A stretch of DNA of 64,000 nucleotides from Lactuca virosa (GCA_928212115.1 CAKMRJ010003334.1:574422-638421); one strand, 5' to 3'; shown: positions 49,776 through 62,315, counted from the first letter of the stretch. Made by a program: numbers and translations. The notes: generated by a model from the sequence alone, not told the origin.

Positions 49776-50932
49776 TTAATGATTGAATACTCACCTAAAG
49801 TAAGGAGTTCTTTGGAAGTTCTTGATTACCGGGGTATATCGGGAAGTGGGGAACACGTTCTAGTGCAACTAAAATTGAACCATTTACAGGTTGTCTCTAG
49901 ATCTTGCTGCTTAATTTAAGTGGACAACAATATCATTGGTCGTCGTCAGCTAAATGTCCATTTAGGAATATATATCACAATGACTTGTCACTTATAATCT
50001 GTCCAAATTGTCAACATCCTTTGTGTTTAAGTGGACCACAATACCAGTGATTGACTAGATCTAGACATGCAGGCGTGTGCTGATAAACGATATTGGATTG
50101 CTTGACAACTTTGATCCCAAATATTTTTTTTTTTGTTTTTGTTATATTTGTTCATAGTTTTCCTCTATGCACAAATTTAGGGGGAGAATTAAAAAATTCA
50201 AAAATCAAACAAAAATTAGAAAATTAAAAATCCAAAAATAGTGTTATTTATGTTTTTATTTTTTTGTTCAGAAAAATCAAAAAAATCCAAAAATATTTTT
50301 GTTTCTGTTTTAATTTTCAGAAAATATAAAAAATCCGAAAATATTGTGTGCTAAGCTTTCTTTTAGTTTTTGTTTTGTCTTGAAAAGTGAATTCAGATGT
50401 AGATGAGACTCATGGAGACTGAATCGAAAATTTCCAAGCCAAGGATTCATCCGTGATCATCGAAGAATTCTCATTCGAAGGAGCAAGAAATGAAGATTAT
50501 TCTTCCAACATTCAATCTTTCAACCCCAGAAGCAAGGTGAAGCTGACTTGAAGATTATGTGACAAATTGCATTGAAGCCTCCTCAATCAATTTGCTGCTA
50601 TTCTTGAACCTGCTGAAGTGATCCAGAAGATTAGTTTTCTTTATTATTCTCTCTGAAGATTCTCAAGCTGAAAGCGCCATCCTTCAAGAATCTTATCAAG
50701 AAGCCTCCTCACCCAATGTGCGTTCAGAGTCAAATCCTGAAGAAAAGCCCAACTGCTCGAGATGAAGTCATTTATTGAAGATTCATATGTTCATCTTGAA
50801 GTCGTGAAGATATCGAAGATTAAAGCTGAAGCCAAACTCCAAATGAAGATTGACAAGAAAAGTCAGCTACCTTTTTAGGGGGAGTGTGTTGGGCCAATTA
50901 GAAAAGAAAGCTATAAACCAAGGGGGAGATTG
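49776..50932 (+). other. 3' non-coding region of the SIRE-like derivative
   Basis: No gene is supported. Polypurine-like TTAGGGGGAG tracts occur near 50178 and 50875, and AAGGGGGAGAT at 50922 directly precedes the LTR. TAAGTGGAC(A/C)ACAATA occurs twice (about 49917 and 50030), a weak direct repeat. The section 50390-50870 is purine-rich. Confidence 0.55.
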
Positions 50933-51330
50933 TTGGGTCAAAATTATGGTTTATACTTTGCTTTTCTAGGCAATTGTATTTTTTTTGTAATGTTTTATGA
51001 ATTTACGACTGTGTTTACGGTCGTGAACAGGTTTACAGGTTCACGGCCCATGTCTCATATATATATATATATAGGGTGAGGAGTGCATGTGGGTATATAA
51101 TAGTTGAGAGGAGCTTAAGTGTGTGTATTCTAAGGTGAGAGAGAATATAGAGAGAAGAGTTAGTGTGTGAACTATGTGTATGGAGCTTCATTCTATTCAT
51201 TGAATACATCATAGATTCAAGTTATTCTTCTTCTCCTTCTCTTCTATTTTGATCCGGCATCATCCGTTTGATTGGGATTCCGCACCATCAAACGGATCTG
51301 ATTGATACTCAAGCAGATTGGGGACTTACA
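50933..51330 (+). repeat. 3' LTR of the SIRE-like derivative
   Basis: It starts TGTTGGGTCAAAATTATGG after the purine tract AAGGGGGAGAT and ends GGGGACTTACA. An AT-rich box (TATATATATATAT) near 51058 may be the TATA region. TTTACGG/TTCACGG motifs lie just before it at 51013-51045. Confidence 0.85.
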
Positions 51331-53671
51331 ATAGGTAACCCCTTTTAGGTCAAGGCTATCAAATGAGCAGTTGTTAAAGAAAAGCCTTGAACAAATACCC
51401 AGTTAACCCCAAAAGCTACGAATATTAGTGGGCCTTTTTGGTCTTTCCCACTTCATCACTGCTTCAATCTTGGTTGGGTCAACCTTTATGCCTTCTTGGT
51501 TAACCATATAACCCAAGAATTGTACCTCTTGGATCCAAATTTTACATTTGGAAAACTTTGCATACAACTTTTCCTTCTTCATAACTTATAATACTTAATG
51601 AAAGTACTTATCATGCTCTTGCTTGCTCTTCGAGTATATTAGAATACCGTCGATGAACACAATTACAAATTTATCGAGGATAGGTTTACAAACCCGATTC
51701 ATTAAAACTGTAAATGATGTTTGAGCATTGGTTAGTCCGAATGACATAACCAAAAGCTCGTAGTGTCCATATCTTATTTTGAAAGTTGTTTTGTCGATAT
51801 CTTGTTCTCTCGCCTTTAGTTGATGATACTCGACATGCGATTAATCTTCGAAAATAGCTTGCGTCTTGCAGTTGATCAACAGATCATTAATTTTAGGCAA
51901 TGGGTATTTATTCTTAACTGTTGCTTTATTCAACTCTCTGTAGTGGATGAATATCCTCATGCTTCCATCTTTCTTTTTCACGAATAGCACAGGGGCTCCT
52001 CAGGGTGATGAACTAGGTCTAAAGAAACCATTATCCAACAATTCTTGAAGTTGTATCATAAGATCCTTCATATCTGTCAGTGTTAATCAGTATGTTTATT
52101 TTGTTATTAGTGTTGTTCCTGGCAACAAGACTATTCGGAACTCTACTTGCCTATCAGGTGACAGTCCAAAAAGATCTTCTGGAAATACTTCTAGAAAGTC
52201 ACACACTACTGGTATTCTCTGTATCTCATTCTTCTATTTATTTACATCGATTAAAAATGCTAAGTATGATGTACATCCTTTGGCCAAACACTTTTTGGCT
52301 TTCATCATGGTGATGATTCCAGAGTTCACTCGGCGTCTGTCCCCATACACCATAAATGGTTCTCTTCTAGTAGGATTTACTCTTACTATCTTCTTTCTAC
52401 ACAATATTTCAACATCGTTCACACTTAGCTAATTCATTCCTAGTACTACGTCGAAATTGTATAACTCAATGGACAATAATTCCTCATGGAACTTATTCTT
52501 ATTCAATTCAATTATGACGTTTTTCATGCAATCAGTAACTCGTACAAGCTTACCACTCACAACTTCTACTAGTAAGGCAATTTCTAGTTTGCGTAGAGGC
52601 AATGTAAGTTTTCTACCAAAATTTATGAGAAATAAAAGAGTAGTTTGCTCCCGAATCAAACAAAGTATTGGCAGGAAAATCATTTACTATAAATGTACTT
52701 GAAGTGACATCAGCTTCATCTTTTGTTGCCTCAAGAGTCATTTGAAATGCTCGTGCCTTTGGTTTCAGTTGAATGTTTGGCTTCGCAGTTCCTTTCTTCT
52801 TTGGGTAGTCCTTCAGAATATGCCCTTCTTCTCCACACTCAAAACAGACCCTCTCATTGTACCTACATTCGTTAGAATAGTGAACAGTCCTTCCATACTT
52901 GAATCATGTCACCTCCTCGTTGCATTTTCCTTAATTCTTCTTCTTGCACTTATCACATCATTTCACGTCATTGTTACCCCCATACTTCTTGTCATTGGGA
53001 CTAGATTTTGAAAACCTACTCTTCTTTTCGGACCTTGAATATCCTTCAAACTTTTTTTTCTCTCCCGTTCCATCTCTTTCCAGACCTTTCTCCCTTATCT
53101 GAATCTCTACATTCTTAGCTGCCCAGATGGTTGCTTTCAAAATAGGTGCCAACTTCACTATTATATCATAATTTACTGGCAGTCCATTAGCAAAGTTCTC
53201 AATCTTTGATAGTTCTGTAGGCACCAAGTATGAAGTTAATTTCATCTTCTCAGTGAAAGCAACAACATATTCACTGATGTTCATATTTTCCTTTTTCAGA
53301 TTCTGGAACTCATTATTGATTTCCATGAGGTCTCTTTCTGAACAATACTCTCTCCATAACTGCTCCAAGAAGTTTTCCCACCACATCTTTATCGCTTCTC
53401 CCTTTAGAATAGTCTCAGCAGACATTGTCCACTAACTTAACACTTTAGTCTTCAATTGTTTTATTGCAAAGACGGTCTTTTATTTGTTTTTGCAATCACA
53501 TCTATCAAATACCATCTCTATTTCAGAGATCCAGTCCATAACAGTCATTGGCTTTGGGTTCCCAGAAAGACTTGGTGGCTTGGTGGCCATGAAGTCCTTA
53601 TACTTGCATCCTTTTCTATAAATCCTTCCATGTGGATTGTGATGGAGATTAGTGCCCATAGCCATAACAAG
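51331..53671 (-). pseudogene. gag-pol: Gypsy element 2: gag, protease and reverse transcriptase
   Basis: Gag starts near 53665 (MAMGTNLHHNPHGRIYRKGC, then MDWISEIEMVFDRC) and runs through 52958-53425 with WWENFLEQLWREYC and a basic tail. A zinc-knuckle motif near 52835-52880 reads CFECGEEGHILKDY, lacking its last cysteine. Protease shows ANTLFDSGA near 52660 and VVLGMN at 52430. Reverse transcriptase follows leftward; its active site near 51650 reads VFIDGILIY where gypsy has FIDD, so a catalytic aspartate is lost. The region ends at 51331, where the copia derivative was inserted. Several frameshifts separate the pieces. Confidence 0.87.
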
Positions 53672-54113
53672 TCTGATAATATTATTATAAATAACAGTGT
53701 CCCTTTGGGTTACACAGAAGAACAGAATAAAGCAGAACTGAAGGACTTGTTTTGGTAATTAATTAATAGTTTAATTAATTAATAGTAAATAAAAGGAATA
53801 TGAAATATTCCAAAATGATTTGAATACCATAGATAATTATTATTATATTTGGTAATTATCTCTAGGGTTTCCAATCACCTCCCTATAAATAGAGGGCTCC
53901 AAATTCGGTTTTGATTAAAGTGAAAAATACCTTTCAGCTACCAGAATTCAAAACCTCTCAAAACCCTTGAATCGCAGGAAACAAAGTTTCCACGGCGTGG
54001 ATATTTATCTTCCATGATGTGGCGAGACACATATTCTAGTTCTCCGAATCAGTTTGTTGTTGGAATTAAAGGCTTGGTCAGATCTGCTAGAGCTTTGCTT
54101 CTTGGGTGAGATC
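53672..54113. other. Leader or LTR-like fragment with TATA box
   Basis: CCTATAAATAGAGGG near 53881 looks like an LTR promoter, and CCCTTTGGGTTAC near 53700 resembles part of the copia family LTR. No borders could be set. No gene is seen. Confidence 0.35.
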
Positions 54114-55275
54114 TGTCACAACCCGAAAATTTCTATCTTGTAAGGTCAAACACATCAACTTAAGGTCAAACTTATAAGATTCTAGACCTAGTATACGTAA
54201 GGGTTGCGTGTTAGGAAGTGAACCACGTAAGAACCGAGAGCCTAGATCAACATTCGAGCCATAAAACCTCATCAAGTGAGGTTCACGGCCGCAAACCATG
54301 TTCACGACCGTGAACCCTCCTTAGGCCGTGAACTCATGCTATATATATATGAGTTTTAGCCACTTTTCCTTCACTTCTTCTTCTCTTGGCCGCAATCATT
54401 CCATTCTCTCTCAAGTATCATATTTCAAGAACACCATCTTTTACTCTTAAACACACCATCTTTCACTCTTAAACACCCCTTTTCCTTTGCTACTCCTTAG
54501 AAGCTTACTAGGATCTTCAAACACTGGCCAAAACACCAAGATCTTCAAGTGTTCTTCACCTTTGGGCCGTGAACCATTCATCATTGGGCCGTGAACACCC
54601 AATAGGGCCGTGGACACCATTTCAGCCTTCTAACTTGCTTCTAACACTCCTTTGGTGAGTTATTCTTGCATCCTAGGTTGTTTCCCAATTGCCTTTGTAG
54701 TTAGATTCACTAATTTCATGCCTATATGTATCATTATATGTCATTTAGGAATCGTTTGTGCTTTGGGACTTCATTCGTGGAACTTATCATCCTTATTCGA
54801 ATCTTCAATTGAATCACCCACATAAGGTGAGTTCATACCCCTATAATCTATCTTTTAAATGGTTTTAAATGCTTTTAACGGGGGGAATACAAGTTGAACA
54901 CAATAAAATTGTGTTAATATTTACCCGTGACAACCATCACATTAAAGGAATTCTTATGCTTTTATAAGTTATTAAATCAATTCAAAAACTCTTTTAAAAG
55001 ATGTTAGATTGTTGTTTATAAAACCCGATTTTTAAAGTACATGCTTCACTCAGTTGCTAATTGAGTCTTTTCTACAAATCAGTAATAGTTCAAACAAACA
55101 TACTAGTAAACTATAATAGGTATAGTTTAGGGAGTCAATACTTACTATATTCTAGAACAGAGGAACAATACATGATTCACGTACATATACTTTACACTCC
55201 CAGTAAACTAGGAAAGGAACGTATCATTAATTCATTTGTTTAAAACAAAATATGATATTACACTTAGTATATGGT

Positions 55276-55348
<73 letters not shown>

Positions 55349-56389
55349 GGTACATCTACAAAGTATCGGGTTATATATGGGGTACATCTACAAAGTACCG
55401 GGTTATATATGGGGTACATCTGCAAAGTATCGGGTTTTATTTAAAAGGGATACATCTATAAAGTACCGGTTAATAAGAAATAAAACATAGCAATATATAA
55501 AACTCACAACAGTATCGACTAAGGCGTTTATAGTACGGGATTTCATAACTTCTAGTGGTCTTCCTAAACATTAGAACTGCGCCACATAACTTTCCTAGTA
55601 ACATGAACATTCAGTTAAAAGGGGGCCTATAATGCTAACTTTATGATTCCTCGGTAGATACATTAGGGTTATATATTAATCAGATCCGACAGGCAGTAGG
55701 ATGAGTGCTTTCCGCTTTATTTCCTGTTCCTTGTTTGGTTGTGGGCTTAGAGTAGATTCACACAGTCTACTATCTATTCGATCTTAGTTATATATATAAC
55801 CCGTATACACCAAGTAATCATAGGGAGTAACAGGTATGGGTCAGGTCATAACATACAAATTCAGTATACCACTTTCTAGTACAATAATATACTTTTCGGA
55901 TAGAACATTAAGTGGGTGAAACTAGAAACTTATTTATAAAAGGTTTAATACTTCTCATTAAACCAGTATAACATAAAGGACCTTTATTGGTTCATTCTAT
56001 AATTCCTTAGTTTATACATCAAGGTTACACATAATTAATATCCGATAGGCAGTGGAATGCGTGATTTCCGCCTTACTTCCTGTTCCTTGTTAGGTTGTGG
56101 GCTTAGGGCAGATTTACACATTTAACTGTCCTTTCGATGTTATATTATATATAACTAGTATAAACTAAGCAATTATAGAAGGAACTATTGTGGTTACCAT
56201 TTTACTAAAGAAAATATATGATTTTCTTAAAGAATATTTTCATCAACTTTCAAAGAACTATTACAGTTAACTCCGTAAGCACCTGGTGAATACATCAAGG
56301 TTATATACAATGAGGATCTAACAAACAATGGAATGTGTGACTTCCGCCTCATTTCCTGTTCCTTGTTTGGTTGTGGGCTTAGGGCAGAT
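54114..56389 (+). repeat. Gypsy LTR in + orientation, interrupted at its right end
   Basis: It starts TGTCACAACCCGAAAATTTC. GGTGAGTTCATACCCCT at 54829-54845 recurs in reverse in the next LTR near 57740, so the two are related. TTCACGG-type motifs lie at 54282-54330 and 54565-54610. A 33-36 bp unit (GGGGTACATCTACAAAGTAT) occurs four times at 55347-55470. A longer unit ending TTGTGGGCTTAG is present three times at about 55652, 56009 and 56285. Confidence 0.6.
55279..55346. repeat. (AT)n microsatellite
   Basis: About 34 AT units, followed directly by the four GGGGTACATC units. Confidence 0.92.
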
Positions 56390-57975
56390 TGTCACACCCC
56401 CAAACCGGAACGGCGGAAACGTTCGGGGGTGGTTGACGTCATGTGTAGTATCACAACAATTGTATCATAGCAAGCATAGTAAACACAACCAAACAATGAA
56501 TACATATATGAAAAAGGTTTACATTTGTCTTAATACATAATTTCGTTCATATCAAAAGTAAATAAAAAGGCGTGACTCTAACGCTCCGATTTCTCCAACT
56601 CCTAGAAGTACCTGTCTACTAATTCCCTGAGAATACAAGCAGTTTTGAAAGAATATCAGCATAAAGCTGGTGAGTTCATAAGCATTTAGTTTTGGTGGAA
56701 AAATGTTCTTTGATTCTTTTGAAGAGTGTTTCTCAAGAAAATCCTATATTTTCTTATGAAAGCATGTTTGAAAAACCCATTCCTTCCATGACTTCCCGGT
56801 TCGTACTAAATACGCACAATCCAAGGAGTCATGGAATGAATACGAAAGTCCATTAGTAGAAAATAAACCATCAGTTTTAGAAATGCAGTGTTATCCTGGG
56901 AAAATCCTATATTTTCCCTAAAAGCAGGTTATATGTCCTAGAGGTAGAGATGCCAGTTTAAAAATCCCCGATTACTATTAGCATATATAAAAGTAGTTTT
57001 ATTACTCAAAATAAAACAATTGAAGATTAGAGTCTGTAAACCAAAGTTAGTTTATACTTATTTGCGAGTCGTATAACCATACTTGATATGACCTAGAGAC
57101 CTTTATAACGTTCTTCAGGCGTTTATGCTAAATGACATTTGTCCATCACAGGCATGCCTGCCTAACTGTAGATAGCAGTTCTGGTGTGGGATTGTCAGTC
57201 CCGAATAGATCTATTCACAAATCTCACGCTCTCCCTCCAGGAGACTCTGGTTATATTATGATAGGATTTAGTTCTGTACACTAAAGGGTACAGTTTTGAA
57301 GTAGAGCCTCACAATTCTGTATAATCTAGTTTACTAGCGAGAAACAGTATAAAACAATACTTAACCTTGAATAATAGTACTTTATACTCCTGAGAAAAAT
57401 ATATAACATAAACTAAATCTGCCATAGTTTATACATATTTATTCATGAAATCTGATTTGGTGAAAACTGCCTAGCAGCTTATCCCAAACTATACCCATTA
57501 TAGTTTAATAGAATTGATATGAAAATGCTTTGTAAAAACCTTTCTGAAAGCTATGAAATTAGATTTCCAATATAAAGGTTTCCCGTATGCTCAACATATT
57601 AAAAAGGGATAAAATATCCGAATATGTTATTAAACGTAGAAATCGTTGGATTGTATTAATAAGTTTAAAACTTAATAAAATACTTTGAGTTTGGCTTGTA
57701 TTCCCCCCTGAAAACATTAAAAACACGGAAAATATAGGGGTATGAACTCACCTGTAGTGAGTGGTTCTGACGTGTGGTTGGAAGAGGAGTGCAGAGTGTC
57801 AGGTGTAACCTTGAGCACACAATGATCCTAATAGACACATATAGACATGTATGTGTATGAATTTAGTGTATAGACGACTAAATAAGAAGGGTAACACCCT
57901 TATTGGCTAGGAAACTCTAAGATTTATGGGATACAATCACATATGATTGCATAACTAGGGTATATGGCCACCCTA

Positions 57976-58190
57976 TAGAGTTTACGGTCAAAGAGGTATG
58001 ACCATTGGAGTTCACGGTCCAAGTGTTCACGGTCTTAGGTGTTTACGGTCTTAGTGTTTACGGTCATGGAGTTCACGGTCCATGGGTTTACAGTTCATTG
58101 GTTTACGGTTCATGGGTTTACGGTTCATGGGTTTACGGCCCATGAATATACGGTCATTGAAGGGTGTACGGTCTAAGGAGATTCAACCGT
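57976..58190. repeat. Array of GTTTACGGTC / GTTCACGGTC motifs
   Basis: At least ten copies in about 215 bp, spaced roughly 17-20 bp, for example GGGTTTACGGTTCAT repeated. The motif also occurs at 46514-46660, 51013-51045, 54282-54610, 58310-58340 and 58760-58830. Confidence 0.85.
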
Positions 58191-58688
58191 AAACTCATCA
58201 ATCTTGCACAAATGATGGTTTTCAAGGGCTTCATTCAAAGGCATCGGATTCTAGGGACCATGCTTAGCCTTAGGAAGGGTAAAGGCTATAAGAACACCCT
58301 TTATAAGGGTTTACGGTCTATGAAGATTCATAGGACCGTAAACTCTTTTGTTCATGCAAAGAGTGATGATCTTAAGTCCAAAATGAAGGATTGTAACTAG
58401 ATAGATGTAAAGGAGGATGGTACTTATGATTTGGAGGCAAATGGGGGTGTTTTCGGCCCAAAAACACTTAAGTGTTCTTGATGTTCTTGAGGATCTTGAA
58501 TATCTAGACTCAAAAGATGAGATTTGTGGACGAATTCAAGAGTGAATCAAGAAGAAGAGATATATTAACTCAAAAAGGGAAGGAAACACTTACATTTTCG
58601 GGGATTTGCAAGAAGATCCTATGATACTTGAGAGAGTTTTCGAGATTCTAGGCTTGAAATGGAAGAAATGATCAAAAATGATAATGAA

Positions 58689-58689
<1 letters not shown>

Positions 58690-58751
<62 letters not shown>

Positions 58752-58755
58752 GGAG
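58690..58755. repeat. (AT)n microsatellite
   Basis: AT units with TTTATA breaks, just before the promoter-like end of the gypsy 3 LTR. Confidence 0.9.
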
Positions 58756-59027
58756 GGAGTTTACGGTCACCCTGACCGTAAACTCAAGGGTGGTCTACAC
58801 GAGTTTACGGTCGTAAACTCGTCCTGACCGTGAACTCGGTGATTTTCGAGGAAGTTTCAAGTTTTTCGTGTGATTCCCGGTTTATTCTGAATCGTATAAA
58901 ATACATATTATTTATTTAAAACTTAAGGTCCTTCCCAAATTAAGAAATTTGACGGAATTAAATAAACACCCAAATTTTATTAACGGAAACTCGGTAAGGA
59001 TAACGGGAAAAGTTTCGGGTTGTCACA

Positions 59028-59940
59028 TCATCCCCCCGTTAGAGGGAATTTCGTCCCGAAATTCAATAATAGAGTACAATTGTGAACTTAGAAAAGAAGA
59101 GGGTACTTCTGTTTTATTGAATCCTTGCGCTTCCAAGTGAATTCAGGTTCCCGCTTGGCATTCCAGCGAACCTTCACTATCGGGATGCGACTTTGTTTCA
59201 TTCGTTTGATCTCTCTATCCATGATTTCGACCGGTTCTTCCACAAAGTTTAGGTTCTCGTTGATTTCAATCTCCTCGAGAGGGATCACAAGGGTCTCGTC
59301 GGATAAACACTTTTTAAGGTTCGAGACGTGGAAGACGAGGTGAATGTTGCTAAGTTCTTGAGGTAAACGAAGTCTGTAGGCTACGGGACCGATCCTAGCG
59401 AGGATCTCAGACGGTCCAGCGTGTCGCCCACCTCAGCCCAACACAGAGGGGATCTATACTTACGGCCATAGAAGGCTTCGAACGGCGTAGCCTTGATGCT
59501 GTAAAGGTCGTCGTTGTTGCAACAAAGTTCCACTAAGGTAGATGAGTGTCCCACAACGTATCTACAATTGTCCGGATTGTTCTTTTACTTTGTCCATTTC
59601 TTTGTAGATGATACTCTTCGCTTGAATACTTTCGGGTTTCGAAAAGAGATGAATTTTCGAAGTTCACATCTAGCTCGTCGATACGAGCGACGAGAGTTTT
59701 GTGATTGAACGATTTAAGGCCAAAGGGTTTGGTATATCGTAGACTTAGTCGGACTAAACAGGATGACGTCGTAGAATCGTGTGTTATGTTAATCCAGGAG
59801 GATCGTTTTGTTAGCACATTGGTATCCCTAGATGAAAGTTTCTGGTATTTTCTGCGTTTGATTCGAAGTTAATAGGTACTAATAACACGAGGGTTCTGAT
59901 GTTTTGAAACTATAAACTTTTATGAAATGGTTGTTACTAG
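59028..59940 (-). pseudogene. pol: Gypsy element 3: integrase and C-terminal remnant
   Basis: On the reverse strand, 59088-59288 reads PLEEIEINENLNFVEEPVEI, IVKVRWNAKREPEFTWKRKD and KYPLLF, the end of gypsy integrase with the chromodomain-like segment. Near 59540-59600 is NGQSKRTIRTIVDTLWDTHL, from the integrase core. The part between is frameshifted. The rest is cut off at 59940 by the copia LTR. Non-functional. Confidence 0.82.
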
Positions 59941-60760
59941 TGTTGGATTAGTGTCTAAGTCCATAACTATTTTGGTATGTACTTGACCCGATTGTGAGCA
60001 TGGTCCTTTTGGGTTGCCTTCACACGGGTGACTAGATAGGATGACAGTTGAGGAGAGAGGTTGATTAGGGCATAAATATGATTTATTTATTATATTATAT
60101 GATTAATATAATAATTTGGAATCATATTATTAATTAGTATTTAATCAGAAATTAATTAGGAATTAATTTCGGGACTAAATGAATTAATTAAAAGTACAGG
60201 GGCTGTTTTGTAATTATTTGATAGTTGAGACTTTGGGCTATTGGATCACCTTTATTAAGGCTTGAACGAAAATCCTAGAAGGATCTAGGAGTTTTCGTCC
60301 AAGGGCTTAAGGAAAGGAGTCCATGGACTTGCTTAGGCCCTAAGCTAAGGGATTAGGGTTTCCACCTTGAAACCCTGGCTAGCCTCAAGTATAAATAGCA
60401 CCCTAAGGCACTAGAATTCGACCACCTCTTGGGAAAACCCTACTAGGGCCGAATTTTGGAGCTTAGTACCTTTCCTCCTCTCTCTCATATTCATCCTCTC
60501 ACTCAAAGTGTGTTTGTGAGCCATTAGAGGTACTACACTTGTGGTACTTGCTTTCAAGAGCTAAGGAAATTCAAGGAACTAGTTGTTATTACTACATAAC
60601 AACAAAAGGTATGTATTCTATTCTCCTATGTCAATTTCGAAAATAGTAGATGCATGCTAGGGTTCTTTTGTGTTCATAAAGTTGTATAACTAATAGTGAA
60701 AACATAGATCCAAATCTAGGGTTGCCTGCACACATAGGATTGTTTGTATAAAACCCAACA
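59941..60760 (+). repeat. 5' LTR of copia element at the window end (copia 5)
   Basis: It starts TGTTGGATTAGTGTCTAAG and ends AAACCCAACA. TATAAATA lies near 60391. It is followed by the primer site. Confidence 0.92.
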
Positions 60761-60761
60761 A

Positions 60762-60774
60762 TGGTATCAGAGCC
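60762..60774 (+). other. Primer-binding site of copia 5
   Basis: TGGTATCAGAGCC, complementary to the 3' end of initiator tRNA-Met, one base after the LTR. Confidence 0.93.
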
Positions 60775-62315
60775 ATTCGTTTTTGTTTTCAATTAGCTTT
60801 ATTCAAATGTATGAACTTGACATACTAGGGTTTATAGCCAATAAACCCTAGGAGGCTAGAGATTTCGAGATTAGGGTTTCTATACCCTAATTTGCGAAAT
60901 TTTGAAAGGGTTTTCAAATCCTTTCCTTAAGCCTCAAGATTTCGAAATCTAGGGTTTGTAAAACCCCATGATTTTCGAAATTAGCCTCTTCCCCAAGATA
61001 AGATCCTAAATTTTAGGGATTTGGATTACCCCATATCTTGTAATTATCCTTTAATGGTTATATATGGTAATTAAAGATTTTGAATTATCCTATCCCATGA
61101 TTTTCGAAATTTATAGGGATTAAAAGGATTAGGATAAATTAATTGTTTAATTGGTAATTATCCTTTATGATCTAGATAATCCCTTATGATTTAATAAATT
61201 TAAATTAATAGTTTAATTCAAGATAATTATTAAATCAAGAGTTTTAATATTTAAAATTTTAATTTAAATAGTCTTAAATTTCGAAAAATTTTAAAGTGAG
61301 ATTAAAACCTAATTGTTTTGAAAAGTTTCAAAACTTGCCCTCAAGTTTTGGAATTTAAAGTTGATTAAAAGTTTAATTTTGAAATGTTAAATTCTAAAAC
61401 CCTCGTATTTTGAATAAGTTCAAATTACACCCTTATGGTTTTGGAAAGTTAATAAAACCACCTGGTATTTTAAAAGTGTAAAATACACCCTATACTATAT
61501 ATATGTAACATTAAAAGTCTAATATTATATATATGAGTAAAAGTCAGTCTTACCGTTAGTAGGCCTCATTCACGAAGCTGGTCTATAAGGGGTGTTTAAG
61601 GAAATTGCCTATAAAATGGCGATTGAATGGGTATCCACTCTTACCCACCGCACTCTTGACTAGTGGAAGGTCGTTAGCCGAACGGGTAGGATAGGACGAA
61701 ACCTTCCATTATAAGTATAATGAAGTACAAAGTAATTACATGCTTTTACAAATTCCCAAATTCTAGTTACTTTAGGGCAAAATGTGAATTTGTATGCTAA
61801 TCCATGGAATTACACTTCGTACCCTTGTCAAACGTTAGTGGAGCGTGTGTGGCTAACCGGCACACTAATTTGGGATTGACATTTGTGGCGAAGGGTGGCT
61901 CGATGTTTATCATAGATCAATGGAGCGTGTGTGGCTAACCGGCACATTGATTAGGTGATAGTAGCAATTGGGTGCACCACGTGATTCATATGGTTATTCA
62001 CACCTTGTTTGTGATCCTCGGCATCCCAGTCACAAATAGAAGGGCAAAATCGAGATTAAACATGCCATTGAAAAGTTCAATGAATCTCAAAAGATCTAGG
62101 AGTTTCAAAACATTTAAAACTTAAATTTCTTTTTCGTTTTTCATGGTGGGAATTGGTAAATCGTCATTTACCTACCTTCAAATATTCTGCAACTAGATTA
62201 CGGCATCCCTCTTCTAGGTTGTAGAATGTTGTGTTGGATCCTAGCCTTGATGTTTCATTTGGGTGTTACATCAAGGATTCTTATCAACTAACTTGAATTT
62301 TCTCCCGTTTTGTAG
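60775..62315 (+). other. Leader of copia 5
   Basis: About 1.5 kb without a supported frame. It matches the other family leaders, for example TAGGCCTCATTCACGAAGC near 61560 and GATCCTCGGCATCCCAGTCA near 62015. It lacks the CTCGTCGAG array seen in A and B. Confidence 0.82.

Larger units (their letters stand above)
46193..51330 (+). mobile_element. SIRE-like copia derivative inserted in gypsy element 2
   Basis: The last 113 bp of the LTR (46193-46305) match the end of the complete LTR at 50933-51330. A primer site, leader and a full gag follow. After a protease remnant the integrase, reverse transcriptase and RNase H are missing, and about 2 kb of non-coding sequence leads to the 3' LTR. It splits the RT/RNase H region of a gypsy element whose halves lie at 44302-46192 and 51331-53671. 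The lineage guess rests on the long coiled-coil gag and AGGGGGAG tracts. Confidence 0.8.
56390..59027 (-). repeat. 3' LTR of gypsy element 3
   Basis: Reversed, it starts TGTGACAACCCGAAAC and ends GGGGGTGTGACA. The polypurine tract TAACGGGGGGATGA lies directly next to it at 59028-59041. It is about 2.64 kb. It holds an array of at least ten TTTACGGT/TTCACGGT motifs at 57976-58190 and an AT microsatellite at 58690-58755. Short open frames here are not genes. Confidence 0.7.

Noticed and set aside
55236..55490. Open frames with repeated Tyr-Ile
   Set aside because: They are translations of the AT microsatellite and adjacent tandem repeats.
58164..58400. 78-codon frame in the gypsy 3 LTR
   Set aside because: It lies in LTR sequence next to the TTTACGG array, with no family motif.
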